Origin: CAWCFV01 sp963794995
GTDB taxonomy: Bacteria > Actinomycetota > Actinomycetes > JACCUZ01
DNA: 64,000 nucleotides
Direction of reading: 5' to 3'
NCBI GenBank assembly: GCA_963794995.1
Contig: CAWCFV010000002.1
Span: 2,046,001 to 2,110,000 of the forward strand
The translations under genes and the position numbers were made by a program. The notes beneath the pieces were generated by a model. It made no database searches. It had not been told where the DNA came from and saw nothing but the letters and a program-made list of their open reading frames with translations. Of the stretch, positions 1-7,817 are shown piece by piece (position 1 is the first letter of the stretch; every line of letters begins with the position of its first letter).

Positions 1-1022
1 GTGCGCTGTTCGACGAGGCGACCGACCGCGCGGTGCGTGCGTTCCAGCAGGCGCGCGGGATCTCGGTCGACGGCGTCGTCGGGGCGCGTACCTATCACGC
101 CCTGGACGAGGCCCGGTGGCGGCTCGGCGACCGCATCCTGTTCTACGTCCCGGCCCGGCTGATGGCCGGGGACGACGTGGCGAGCCTCCAGCAGCGGCTG
201 CTCGACATGGGCTTCGACTGCGGCAAGGTCGACGGCCTGTTCGGTGCCGAGACCGAGCAGGCGCTGCGCGAGTTCCAGCGCAACATCGGGGTGGCCTCGG
301 ACGGCACCTGCGGCCCGGCGACGTTCAAGGCGCTCACCCAGCTCAGCCGCACGGTCGTCGGCGGCCGTCCGCACGACATGCGCGACTCGGAGGCGATCAC
401 CCGGGCCGGGCCCGCGCTCGCCGGCAAGCTCATCATCATCGACCCGGGACTGCCGACGGGCGACATGTCCTCCGACGACGAGGTCGTCTACGACATCGCC
501 TCCCGGCTCGAGGGGCGGCTCAGTGCGACCGGGGCCTCCGCGTTCCTCACCCGCGGCCCGGAGGGCGCCGGACCGGACGGGCCCAGCGAGGAGGACCAGG
601 CCAGCTTCGCCAACGCCGCCGGCGCCGACCTGCTGCTGTCGGTGCATGCCAACCGGCACCCGAGCCCGGCCGCCTCCGGCGTCGCGACCTACTACTACGG
701 CAACGACGGCTACGGCCACTACTCCACCGTGGGCGAGCGGCTGGCCGACCTGGTGCAGCGCGAGATCTGTGCCCGCACCGACCTGGTCGACTGCCGGGTG
801 CACGCGAAGACCTGGGACGTGCTGCGGCGCACCCGGATGCCCGCCGTGCGGGTCGAGGTCGGCTACCTGTCCCATCCGGGCGACGCTGCGCGGCTCGCCG
901 ACCCGGCGTTCCGGGACGCCCTCGCGGAGGCCGTCGCCGCGGCTGTGCAGCGCATGTACCTCGCGCCCGAGGACGACGCCGTGACCGGGGTGCTGCGGAT
1001 CCCGGACTGGCTGCGGGTCTGA
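1..1022 (+). CDS. cwlM: CwlM-like peptidoglycan-binding / amidase_3 protein (5' partial)
   Basis: The reading frame is open from base 3 (ALFDEATDRAVRAFQQ...), so the gene begins before the window. Two peptidoglycan-binding repeats are visible, the second around bases 160-340 (VASLQQRLLDMGF, then ALREFQRNIGVASDG). An N-acetylmuramoyl-L-alanine amidase_3 domain follows, starting at LIIIDPG. In active members the DPG motif continues with the zinc-binding His (DPGHGG); here it reads DPGLPTG, so that ligand is missing, while the later His (SVHAN) and Glu (VEVGYL) remain. Mycobacterial CwlM is a cytoplasmic, catalytically inactive regulator of MurA phosphorylated by PknB; the same gene position near parB and the degenerate site support that assignment. 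No signal peptide can be judged because the start is missing. It ends 10 nt from the convergent acetyltransferase gene. Confidence 0.85.
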   Translation, partial: ALFDEATDRAVRAFQQARGISVDGVVGARTYHALDEARWRLGDRILFYVPARLMAGDDVASLQQRLLDMGFDCGKVDGLFGAETEQALREFQRNIGVASDGTCGPATFKALTQLSRTVVGGRPHDMRDSEAITRAGPALAGKLIIIDPGLPTGDMSSDDEVVYDIASRLEGRLSATGASAFLTRGPEGAGPDGPSEEDQASFANAAGADLLLSVHANRHPSPAASGVATYYYGNDGYGHYSTVGERLADLVQREICARTDLVDCRVHAKTWDVLRRTRMPAVRVEVGYLSHPGDAARLADPAFRDALAEAVAAAVQRMYLAPEDDAVTGVLRIPDWLRV

Positions 1023-1032
1023 CGGCCTCGCC

Positions 1033-1668
1033 CTAGACCGGGCGCAGCGCCGGCTCGGGGTTCATCGAGCCCAGCAGCCGCTCCAGGGCCACCTCGACGT
1101 CCTCGCGCCACGACAGGGCGGTGCGCAGGTCCAGCCGCAGCCGGGGGAACAGGTGGTGCGGCCGGACCGTCTTGAAGCCGACGGCCAGCAGGAAGTCGGC
1201 CGGGACCACGCACCCACCGACCGGCAGCTCGCTGCCGTCGGCCGGGGTGGCCCGGCCGAACGCCTCCACCGCCCGCACCCCCCGCCGGGTGAGGTCCTTC
1301 GCGGCGGTCTGGACCAGCATCCGGCCCAGCCCGGCGCCGGCGAACTCCGGCAGCAGCCGGGCGGTCATCAGCAGCACCGAGTCGGCCGAGACCGGCGAGG
1401 TCGGGAACGCCAGGCTGCGCGGCACGTGCACCGGCGGTGCATAGGTGACGTAGCCGGCGGGCAGCGAGTCGACGTAGGCGATCTTGCCGCAGGACCCCCA
1501 CTCCAGCAGGGTGGCCGACAGCCACGCCTCCTTCTCCAGCTCGACGTCGCCGGCCTCCTCGGCGGCCTCGCGCGCCACCGGGTCCAGCTCCCAGAACACG
1601 CAGCGCCGGCAGGCGCGCGGCAGGTCGCTGAGGTTGTCCAGGGTGAGGCTGGCGCAGCGCCGGGACAC
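1033..1668 (-). CDS. GNAT-family N-acetyltransferase
   Basis: A 211-aa protein of the GNAT type commonly found between cwlM and parB in actinobacteria. The N-terminus carries the characteristic CRRCVFWELDPV segment. A GNAT core follows, with a LPEFAGAGLGRMLVQ stretch that resembles the acetyl-CoA pyrophosphate-binding loop. I chose the GTG at 1668 because GGAGG lies 5 nt upstream; the frame stays open much further, but only because it runs through the low-complexity octamer repeats beyond 1774. The substrate is unknown. The gene is convergent with cwlM and reads in the same direction as parAB, but the repeat-filled gap makes co-transcription uncertain. Confidence 0.75.
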   Translation of the reverse strand: MSRRCASLTLDNLSDLPRACRRCVFWELDPVAREAAEEAGDVELEKEAWLSATLLEWGSCGKIAYVDSLPAGYVTYAPPVHVPRSLAFPTSPVSADSVLLMTARLLPEFAGAGLGRMLVQTAAKDLTRRGVRAVEAFGRATPADGSELPVGGCVVPADFLLAVGFKTVRPHHLFPRLRLDLRTALSWREDVEVALERLLGSMNPEPALRPV

Positions 1669-1773
1669 CTGCACCTCCGTCGCGGCCGGTCCCGAGGTCG
1701 CCCCGAGGGTAGCCCCGCCCACCGGCCGGCCGTAAGCCCCCAGGGAGGTCGAGGCGGGCAACGCGATCCCATG

Positions 1774-2051
1774 ACGTCGAGGTGTCGACGTGTCGACGTG
1801 TCGACGTGTCGTCGTGTCGAGGTGTCGACACGTCGCGAGGTGGACAGGTCGACGTGCCTGGAGTCGCGAGAGCGAGGGTCCCCTCGTCGAGATGTCGTCG
1901 TGTCGACAGATCGACAGAACGACAGATCGCCCTGTTGCTGTGTCGTCACGGTTCTCCGCCCCCGCGGCGCAGGCCCGCGCTTGTCGACACAGCGACACAA
2001 CGACACAACGACACAGACAGACACAGCGACACAGCGACACAGCGACACAGG
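1774..2051. repeat. Opposed arrays of GTGTCG octamers between parB and the GNAT gene
   Basis: The 472-bp gap 1669-2140 is dominated by an 8-bp periodic sequence. On the left, 1782-1829 holds six tandem octamers on the plus strand (GTGTCGAC three times, then GTGTCGTC, GTGTCGAG and GTGTCGAC). On the right, 1985-2050 holds about eight CGACACAG/CGACACAA octamers, the same GTGTCG core on the other strand, with one 2-bp slip near 2017-2020. Degenerate copies lie between, around 1890-1945. The two blocks are therefore inverted relative to each other and could pair into a long imperfect stem. The repeats keep all frames open and produce spurious Cys/Arg/Val/Asp/Thr-rich reading frames. No gene is seen in this gap. 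Confidence 0.9.
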
Positions 2052-2140
2052 TCCCCGAGCCACAGCACGTAACTGGTAGCTGCCGCCTCAGCTGTCTCGT
2101 GCGTCCCGGGTGTCCCGGTGTCCCCGCACCGCGTAGCGGC

Positions 2141-3144
2141 TCAGGCGGGGTCGTCCCCGCCGGTCGGCACCTCGGTGTCCGGCGCCATCAGGCGCACGAT
2201 CCGCTCGAGGTCGTCGATCGAGGCGAACTCGACCACGATCCGGCCCTTGGCCCGCCCGAGGTCGACCTTGACCCGGGTCTCGAAGCGGTCCGACAGGCGC
2301 TCGGCCAGGACCGCCAGCTTGGGGGCGACGGGGGTGGGTCCCCGCTGGGCCCGGGCCCGCTGGGGGCGTCCCCGCCGAGGGCGACGATCTCCTCGACGGA
2401 GCGGACCGAGAGCCCCTCGGCGACGATCCGCTGGGCCAGCCGCTCCTGGGCGGCGGCCTCGTCCAGGCCGAGCAGCGCCCGGGCGTGCCCGGCGGAGAGC
2501 ACCCCGGCAGCCACCCGCCGCTGCACCAGCGGCGGCAGCTTGAGCAGGCGCAGCGTGTTGGAGATCTGGGGCCGCGAGCGTCCGATCCGCCCGGCGAGCT
2601 CGTCGTGGGTGCAGCCGAAGTCCTGGAGCAGCTGGTCGTAGGCCGCGGCCTCCTCCAGCGGGTTGAGCTGGGACCGGTGCAGGTTCTCCAGCAGGGCGTC
2701 GCGCAGCATGACGTCGTCACCGGTGTCGCGCACGATCGCCGGGATGACCGTGAAGCCGGCCTCGCGGGCGGCGCGCCAGCGCCGCTCCCCCATGATCAGC
2801 TCGTACCGGTCCTCCGCCAGCGGGCGGACCACGATCGGCTGGAGCAGGCCGACCTCGCGCAGCGAGTGCACCAGCTCGGCCAGGGCCTCCTCCTCGAAGA
2901 CCTCTCGCGGCTGGCGGGGGTTCGGGGTGATCGCGTCCAGCGCGATCTCGGCGAAGTGCGCGCCTGCCACCACGGCACCGTCGCCGGCGTCGGGCGGCGC
3001 GAGCGCCGGCTCCGCGCGGCCCGGGATGAGCACGTCGACCGGCGACGGCCCGGCGGGCCCGGCGCCCTCCGGCTTCCCGGTGCCGGGGGCGGTCGGGATC
3101 AGCGCGCCCAGGCCGCGGCCCAGACCTCGTCGACGGTCACTCAC
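2141..3144 (-). CDS. parB: Chromosome partitioning protein ParB (frameshifted as sequenced)
   Basis: ParB is a CTPase clamp that loads at parS and spreads to organise origin segregation. The N-terminus begins VSDRRRGLGRGLGALI. The nuclease-like CTP domain (ITPNPRQPREVF, LLQPIVVRPL, IMGERRWRAAREAG) and the helix-turn-helix (NRHRSQLNP-like ENLHRSQLNP, then ELAGRIGRSRPQISNTLRLL) follow. The frame then breaks in the Pro/Gly-rich linker near 2350: the C-terminal dimerisation domain (KLAVLAERLSDRF, VDLGRAKGRIVVEF) continues in another frame to a TGA at 2141-2143. Loss of one base from a G-run restores a protein of about 334 aa. The GTG start at 3144 overlaps the parA stop by 4 nt (GTGA). Confidence 0.88.
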
Positions 3145-4460
3145 GGCAGGTCCTCCGTCCCGTTGCGGGGCACTGCCCGCAACGCCATCTCCCGCGCCGC
3201 CTCCAGGTAGGACAGCGCACCGGTCGAGCCGGGGTCGTACGTCATCACGGTCTGCCCGTAGCTCGGGGCCTCCGAGATCCGGACCGAGCGCGGGATGGTC
3301 GTCCGCAGCACGGTGTCCGGGAAGTGGGTCCGTACCTCGTCGGCGACCTGGGCCGCCAGCCGGGTCCGGGCGTCGTACATGGTGAGCAGGACCGTCGAGA
3401 CGTGCAGGTCGGGGTTCAGGTGCGCCCGGACCAGCTCGACGTTGCGCAGCAGCTGGCCGACGCCTTCGAGGGCGTAGTACTCGCACTGGATCGGGATGAG
3501 GACCTCGGGCGCTGCCACCAGGGCGTTCACGGTGAGCAGCCCCAGGCTGGGCGGGCAGTCGATGAGCACGTAGTCCGGGCGCGCCCCGGCCGGGACGTAG
3601 CCGGCCAGGGCCCGCTGGAGCCGGCCCTCCCGGGCGACCAGTGACACCAGCTCGATCTCCGCGCCGGCCAGGTCGATCGTCGCGGGGACGCAGGACAGCC
3701 CGTCGATCCCCTCGACCGGGGCCACCACCTCGTGCAGGGGGCGCCCCTCGATGAGGACGTCGTAGACCGACGGCACCTCGGAGTGGTGCTCGACGCCCAG
3801 GGCGGTGGAGGCGTTGCCCTGGGGGTCCAGGTCGATGACGAGCACCTCGAGACCCTGCAGCGCGAGGGCGGCCGCCATGTTCACCGTGGTCGTGGTCTTG
3901 CCGACGCCACCCTTCTGGTTGGCCACCGTCAGCACCCGGGTCGCCCTCGGGGTGGGCAGCGGATCGCCCACCCGGCCGGCGAGCACGCGCAGCGCAGTCT
4001 CGGCGGCCCGGGCGATCGGGGTGTCGTCGTGACCTGCCGGCGCCGCGGCCGCCGAGGGCGCGGGGGTCGTCGGCTGGTACGGCGGCGCCGGGTCGGTCAC
4101 GGTCAGCTCCTTCGCGGTGGGTGTCCCCACGGCCGCCAACGGGCTGGCGGGCCTGGGCTCGGAGACCGGAGCGGTAGCTGTCCCGGGCGGATCCGGTAGG
4201 TCGTCCAGTGGGGGAAGTTCCTCGACCGCGGCGTCGGCACGGGGTCCCGGGCCTTCCCGGACCGGGTTCATCGGGGCCTCCAGGAAGGTGCCCCCCTCCA
4301 CCGGCTCGGTTTCACGTGAAACATCCGGCCACTCCGGATGACCGGGTGCGCCGTCGGTTTCACGTGAAACATCGGTGCGGGACGGCTCGTCGACCGGCCA
4401 GCCCAGCGCGCCGGAGGGGGGACCAGAGCGCGACGGCCAACCCAGTCCGGTGGACCTCAT
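3141..4460 (-). CDS. parA: Chromosome partitioning ATPase ParA
   Basis: A deviant Walker A motif KGGVGKTTTT (bases about 3895-3925) and the sequence LVIDLDPQGNASTALG identify a ParA/Soj ATPase, which forms ATP-dependent dimers on DNA and drives ParB-origin complexes. The length is about 439 aa from ATG 4460, which has AGGAGGAG 8 nt upstream; a second plausible start is ATG 4271 (376 aa) with GGAGG 5 nt upstream. With the long start, two parS sites are inside the coding region and each is translated as VSRET, as in mycobacterial and streptomycete ParA N-termini, which is why I prefer it. With the short start they would be intergenic. parB follows with a 4-nt overlap. The long N-terminal region is Pro/Gly-rich and probably disordered. 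Confidence 0.93.
   Translation of the reverse strand: MRSTGLGWPSRSGPPSGALGWPVDEPSRTDVSRETDGAPGHPEWPDVSRETEPVEGGTFLEAPMNPVREGPGPRADAAVEELPPLDDLPDPPGTATAPVSEPRPASPLAAVGTPTAKELTVTDPAPPYQPTTPAPSAAAAPAGHDDTPIARAAETALRVLAGRVGDPLPTPRATRVLTVANQKGGVGKTTTTVNMAAALALQGLEVLVIDLDPQGNASTALGVEHHSEVPSVYDVLIEGRPLHEVVAPVEGIDGLSCVPATIDLAGAEIELVSLVAREGRLQRALAGYVPAGARPDYVLIDCPPSLGLLTVNALVAAPEVLIPIQCEYYALEGVGQLLRNVELVRAHLNPDLHVSTVLLTMYDARTRLAAQVADEVRTHFPDTVLRTTIPRSVRISEAPSYGQTVMTYDPGSTGALSYLEAAREMALRAVPRNGTEDLP
4308..4323. promoter_or_regulatory. parS site 1 (one mismatch)
   Basis: The 14-bp core GTTTCACGTGAAAC is perfect; the outer base on the left is G instead of T relative to TGTTTCACGTGAAACA. This is the ParB-binding site. 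It lies in the 5' part of parA (or just upstream of it if the short start is used). Confidence 0.95.
4356..4371. promoter_or_regulatory. parS site 2 (one mismatch)
   Basis: A second perfect GTTTCACGTGAAAC core 48 bp from site 1, again with G at the first outer position. The spacing is a multiple of three, so both sites are read in the same frame of parA as VSRET. Confidence 0.95.
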
Positions 4461-4594
4461 CACACCTGCTCCTCCTGCTCTCACGTCTGGGACACCGCGT
4501 CCGGGTCTCTCACGTCCGCGAACTCACGTCCGGGGTCGGCGCTCGGCGCCGGGGACGACCCTATGCCGTCCGGCCCGGGAGCCGGAAGCGTGGT

Positions 4595-5326
4595 TCAGGA
4601 GGTGGGCCGGCCGGAGCGGCCGGGGCGGCCGGCTGGGCGTCGGTCAGCGGACCGGACCAGCCGGACCACCCGTACCGGCGTCTCCAGGAGACCGGTCCCG
4701 AGGACCTCCACCCGGCTCGAGGTCACGCCCAGCCGGTGCAGGACCGGTGCGGCGGCGGCGAGCTCGGCCTCGGCCCGGGCACCCTTCACCGCGAGCAGGC
4801 TGCCGCCCGGCTCGACCAGCGGCAGGCACCAGCGAGCCAGGGTGTCCAGCGCCGCCACGGCACGCGCCGTGACGATCGGGGCGGTCCATCTGCCGTGCAG
4901 CTCCTCGGCGCGCCCGCGCACCACCTCGACGTTGGTGAGCTCCAGTCGTTCGACGACCTCGGTCAGGAAGGTGCTGCGGCGCAGCAGCGGCTCGACCAGC
5001 CGGACCTGGAGGGCCGGGTTCGCCAGGGCCAACGGGATGCCGGGCAGGCCGGCGCCTGACCCGATGTCGGCCACCAGCCCATCCGGCGGGCAGGCCTCGG
5101 CGAGGACCGCGGAGTTCAGCAGGTGCCGGGACCAGAGCCGAGCGGTCTCCCGGGGTCCGATCAGGCCGCGGACCACCCCGTCGGTGGCCAGCAGGTGGGC
5201 GTAGGCCTGCGCCCGGGCCAGCTCGGCTCCGAACACCCGCCCGGCTGTTTCACGTGAAACATCGCCCACCTGAGCCGAGTCGGCCGGGCCACCGACATCG
5301 GCCGGGCCGGCCGACGCGGGCGTCAC
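4595..5326 (-). CDS. rsmG: 16S rRNA (guanine-N7) methyltransferase RsmG
   Basis: A 243-aa SAM-dependent methyltransferase that modifies a guanine of the 530 loop of 16S rRNA. The SAM-binding glycine loop VADIGSGAGLPGIPLALA is clear, followed by LVEPLLRRSTFLTEVVE and the RAEEL / VTARAVAAL segment typical of RsmG. The GTG start at 5326 overlaps the jag stop by 4 nt (GTGA). The N-terminal extension contains GDVSRETAG, which is encoded by the parS site at 5246-5261. It is the sixth gene of the leftward rpmH-to-parB train. Confidence 0.95.
   Translation of the reverse strand: MTPASAGPADVGGPADSAQVGDVSRETAGRVFGAELARAQAYAHLLATDGVVRGLIGPRETARLWSRHLLNSAVLAEACPPDGLVADIGSGAGLPGIPLALANPALQVRLVEPLLRRSTFLTEVVERLELTNVEVVRGRAEELHGRWTAPIVTARAVAALDTLARWCLPLVEPGGSLLAVKGARAEAELAAAAPVLHRLGVTSSRVEVLGTGLLETPVRVVRLVRSADRRPAGRPGRSGRPTS
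5246..5261. promoter_or_regulatory. parS site 3 (perfect)
   Basis: An exact TGTTTCACGTGAAACA palindrome inside the 5' end of rsmG, about 0.9 kb from the pair of sites near parA. It too is translated as VSRET. Confidence 0.97.
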
Positions 5327-5994
5327 GCGGGGAGGACCACGACCCGTCGGCGCGGTTCCTCGCCCTCGGACTCGCTGCGCAGCCCCGCCTCGGCCACCGC
5401 GTCGTGCACGATCTTGCGCTCGAACGGGGTCATCGGCTCCAGAAGCGCCTTCTCACCACTGGCCCGGACGGCCTCGGCCGTGCTGCGCCCCAGCTCGGTG
5501 AGGACCACCTTGCGACCGGCGCGGTAGCCGCCCACGTCGAGCATCAGCCGGGTCCGGCCACCGGTCTGGGCGTGCACGGCGAGCCGGGTCAGCTCCTGCA
5601 GCGCCTCGAGCACGACGCCGTCGCGTCCGATCAGGTGGTCCAGGTCGCCACCCACCACAGAGACCAGCGCCCGGTCCCGCTCGACGTCCATGTCGATGTC
5701 GCCGTCCAGGTCGGCGATGTCGAGCAGGTCCTCGAGGTAGTCCGCGGCGATCTCGCCCTCCCGCTCCAGATCCAGCGGGCCGCGGGCCGGCTCGGCGGAC
5801 CTGCCCGAGCGGGCCGCCGGTGGGGTGTCGTCGGCGCTGTCGGGCGCGCTGTCGGGCGCGCTGTCGGGCGCACTGTCGTCAGTGGCGTCCCCCCTGGCAT
5901 CAGGGGCGCCGTCGGAGAGGCTCTCCTCGAGCTCGGTGTCCTCGACGGCTGTGGTGTCCTCGACGGCTGTGGTGTCCTCGGGCGACGTGCTCAT
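5323..5994 (-). CDS. jag: Jag/KhpB-family RNA-binding protein (KH and R3H)
   Basis: A 223-aa cytoplasmic RNA-binding protein found next to yidC in Gram-positive bacteria. The C-terminal half has a KH-type region (VSVVGGDLDHLIGRDGVVLEALQELT) followed by an R3H-type helix region (LMLDVGGYRAGRK, then EPMTPFERKIVHDAVAEAG). The first about 90 residues are acidic low-complexity sequence that includes repeated TTAVED and APDS units; these are DNA-level tandem repeats at 5837-5874 (12-bp units) and 5941-5976 (18-bp units). The ATG at 5994 has GGAGG 8 nt upstream. It overlaps rsmG by 4 nt and lies 71 nt after yidC. Confidence 0.9.
   Translation of the reverse strand: MSTSPEDTTAVEDTTAVEDTELEESLSDGAPDARGDATDDSAPDSAPDSAPDSADDTPPAARSGRSAEPARGPLDLEREGEIAADYLEDLLDIADLDGDIDMDVERDRALVSVVGGDLDHLIGRDGVVLEALQELTRLAVHAQTGGRTRLMLDVGGYRAGRKVVLTELGRSTAEAVRASGEKALLEPMTPFERKIVHDAVAEAGLRSESEGEEPRRRVVVLPA
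5837..5976. repeat. In-frame tandem repeats in the jag 5' region
   Basis: About three copies of a 12-bp unit (CTGTCGGGCGCG) at 5837-5874 and two perfect copies of an 18-bp unit at 5941-5976. Both unit lengths are multiples of three, so copy changes keep the frame and only alter the length of an acidic linker. Confidence 0.8.
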
Positions 5995-6065
5995 CGCGGG
6001 GTCCTCCGGTGGTTCTGCGGTGGTGCGGGCTTCTGGTCGGGGGGCGGCGCGCGAGGCGCCGCGGC

Positions 6066-7049
6066 TCACTTCTTCTTCTTCTTGCTCTTGGGCTGCTGGC
6101 GCTGGCCGCCGGGCCGGGTGGAGCCGGAGCCGTTCGCCGAGGGGTCGGCGGGGTCACCCGACCCCGGCGCCTCGGGGCCGGCAGCCGGCTCGGTTCCGCT
6201 CGCCCGGGAGCCACGGTGGGCCGCCTTCGACGCCTTGCGCCGTTCCAGCGCCTCGGCCGCGGGGGAGCCCGGCGCCGGGTTGCGCCGGATCACGTAGAAC
6301 TGCTGACCCATGGACCACACGTTGGTGGTCAGCCAGTACAGGAGCACGCCGATCGGGAAGTTCACCCCGGAGACCGCGAAGACCAGCGGGAACACGTAGA
6401 GCAGGATCTTCTGCTGCTGGGCGAACGGGTTGTTCATCGCGTCGGCCGGCATGTTCTTGCTCATCAGCTGCTTCTGGGTCAGGAAGGTCGTCCCCGACAT
6501 CAACGCGATGAGGATGGCCGTGACCACCTGGACGCTGACGTTGTCCGCGCCGATGAACTTGTCCGAGATGTTGGCGCCGAGGATCTGCGCGTCGGCAGCC
6601 TGCTGGGCGAGCCGGTCGGTGAGCGAGCCCTTGCCGTCGGGCGGGTTCTTCCCGATGCCGTTGAGGACGTGGAAGAGCGCGAAGAAGATCGGTGCCTGCA
6701 GGATGATCGGCAGGCACGAGGCCAACGGGTTGGTCCCGTTGTCCTTGTAGAGCTTCATCATCTCTTGCTGCTGCTTCTGGCGGGACTCGGGATCGGTCTT
6801 GCCCTTGTACTTCGTCTGGATCTTCTTGATCTCCGGCTGCAGGATCTGCAGCCCGCGCTGGGCGTTGATCTGCTTGACGAACAGCGGGATCAGCAGGATG
6901 CGGATCACCACGACGAGGCCGGCGATCGACAGAGCCCACGCCCAGCCACCGCTCGGGTCGAACCCGATCGTCTTGAAGAAGGTGTGGAACGCCACCATGA
7001 TGAAGGTGACGACCGCGTAGAGCGGCTCCAGCAGCTGGGCGACGGGCAT
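6066..7049 (-). CDS. yidC: Membrane protein insertase YidC
   Basis: A 327-aa YidC/Oxa1/Alb3 insertase that integrates membrane proteins with or without SecYEG. Visible features are the first membrane segment (LEPLYAVVTFIMVAFHTFF), a cytoplasmic charged loop (LQPEIKKIQTKYKGK), the conserved LPIILQAPIFFALFHVL segment, and the last segments (LLYVFPLVFAVSGVNFPIGVLLYWLTTN followed by NVWSMGQQF). The C-terminal tail is hydrophilic and ends in a run of lysines (PKSKKKKK), as expected for ribosome contact. The ATG at 7049 overlaps the yidD stop as TGATG, indicating translational coupling; a GTG one codon upstream is an alternative. Confidence 0.96.
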   Translation of the reverse strand: MPVAQLLEPLYAVVTFIMVAFHTFFKTIGFDPSGGWAWALSIAGLVVVIRILLIPLFVKQINAQRGLQILQPEIKKIQTKYKGKTDPESRQKQQQEMMKLYKDNGTNPLASCLPIILQAPIFFALFHVLNGIGKNPPDGKGSLTDRLAQQAADAQILGANISDKFIGADNVSVQVVTAILIALMSGTTFLTQKQLMSKNMPADAMNNPFAQQQKILLYVFPLVFAVSGVNFPIGVLLYWLTTNVWSMGQQFYVIRRNPAPGSPAAEALERRKASKAAHRGSRASGTEPAAGPEAPGSGDPADPSANGSGSTRPGGQRQQPKSKKKKK

Positions 7050-7336
7050 CACGGACAGGCTCCCTGGTGGGCGCCGGAGGGGGCGCTGGTTCGTCTGGGG
7101 GGAACGGGGTCGATCCCGCCAGGGTTCCACGGGTGGCAGCGCAGCAGCCGGCGGCCTGCCAGCCACGGCCCCACCAGCGGCCCACGGACGGTGATCGCCT
7201 CGACGGCATAGGCCGAGCAGGACGGGTAGAACCGGCAGCGTGGCCCGAGCAGCGGCGACAGCACATGCTGGTAGACCCGGATCGGGGCCACCAGCACCCA
7301 GGTGAGCACCCGGAGCCCGAGGGTCACGAGGGTCAC
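7049..7336 (-). CDS. yidD: Membrane protein insertion efficiency factor YidD
   Basis: A 95-aa protein with the signature of the family: YQHVLSPLLGPRCRFYPSCSAYAVEAI and the downstream RRLLRCHPWNPGGIDPVP. YidD is a small membrane-associated factor that helps YidC-dependent insertion. Its GTG start at 7336 overlaps the rnpA stop by 4 nt and its stop overlaps yidC, so the rnpA-yidD-yidC junctions are all coupled. A second GTG three codons downstream could be the true start. Confidence 0.93.
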   Translation of the reverse strand: MTLVTLGLRVLTWVLVAPIRVYQHVLSPLLGPRCRFYPSCSAYAVEAITVRGPLVGPWLAGRRLLRCHPWNPGGIDPVPPRRTSAPSGAHQGACP

Positions 7337-7812
7337 GAGGTCACCGACCGGGCGCCGGGCGAGCCGGCGCGGTGCCGGGCCTGCTCGAGGGCCCGGTCCA
7401 GAGCACGCTCGAGGGCCCGGTCGAGCGCACCGCCGAGCATGGCGTAGGTCGCACCCGCGGCCGGGGGCAGCACCCGCACGACCAGCCGGGTCCCCGCCGG
7501 CAGCAGGGCCAGCCGCTCCCGGACCAGGTGACGCAGGCGACGCCGGACCAGGTTGCGGGTCACCGCGGGGCCCACGGCGCGCGGGACCACGAATCCGACT
7601 CGCGGCGGCCCGCCCGCCGGTGCCGGCGAGCCGGTCGGTGTCATCGGGCCGGGCGGTGCCGTCGAGCCGGGCGGTGCCATCGGGCCGGGCGGGGAACCTG
7701 CCGGCACGGCGGCGTGCAGGACGAGCATCCCGTCGCCCCGCGCGGCCCGGGACGAGCGCATCGTCGCGGTGAAGTCGGCGGAGCGGCGCAGCCGGGCTCC
7801 GGCCGGGAGCAC
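7333..7812 (-). CDS. rnpA: Ribonuclease P protein component RnpA
   Basis: The protein cofactor of RNase P, which trims tRNA 5' leaders. The N-terminus LPAGARLRRSADFTATMR and the RNR signature (GPAVTRNLVRRRLRHLVRE) are present, so the RNA-binding core is intact. At 159 aa it is longer than the usual about 110-130 because a Pro/Gly-rich low-complexity stretch of about 30 residues (PAGSPPGPMAPPG..., bases about 7612-7710) is inserted before the GFVVPRAVG strand; it derives from imperfect 15-18 bp DNA repeats. No clear Shine-Dalgarno precedes the GTG at 7812, which lies 5 nt past the rpmH stop and is probably read by coupling. Confidence 0.92.
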   Translation of the reverse strand: MLPAGARLRRSADFTATMRSSRAARGDGMLVLHAAVPAGSPPGPMAPPGSTAPPGPMTPTGSPAPAGGPPRVGFVVPRAVGPAVTRNLVRRRLRHLVRERLALLPAGTRLVVRVLPPAAGATYAMLGGALDRALERALDRALEQARHRAGSPGARSVTS

Positions 7813-7817
7813 GTCGG

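Noticed and set aside
1669..2040. Extended N-terminus for the GNAT acetyltransferase
   Set aside because: The added residues come only from the repeat region; GTG 1668 has a good GGAGG.
1774..2051. CRISPR array
   Set aside because: The units are contiguous 8-mers with no unique spacers, and no cas genes are near.
1782..2079. Open reading frames rich in Cys/Arg/Val/Asp/Thr through the octamer arrays
   Set aside because: They exist in all frames on both strands because the repeat lacks stop codons; there is no ribosome-binding site or normal codon use.
2340..2355. Programmed ribosomal frameshift in parB
   Set aside because: There is no recognised slippery heptamer with downstream structure, and frameshifting is not known for ParB; an indel in a G-run is simpler.
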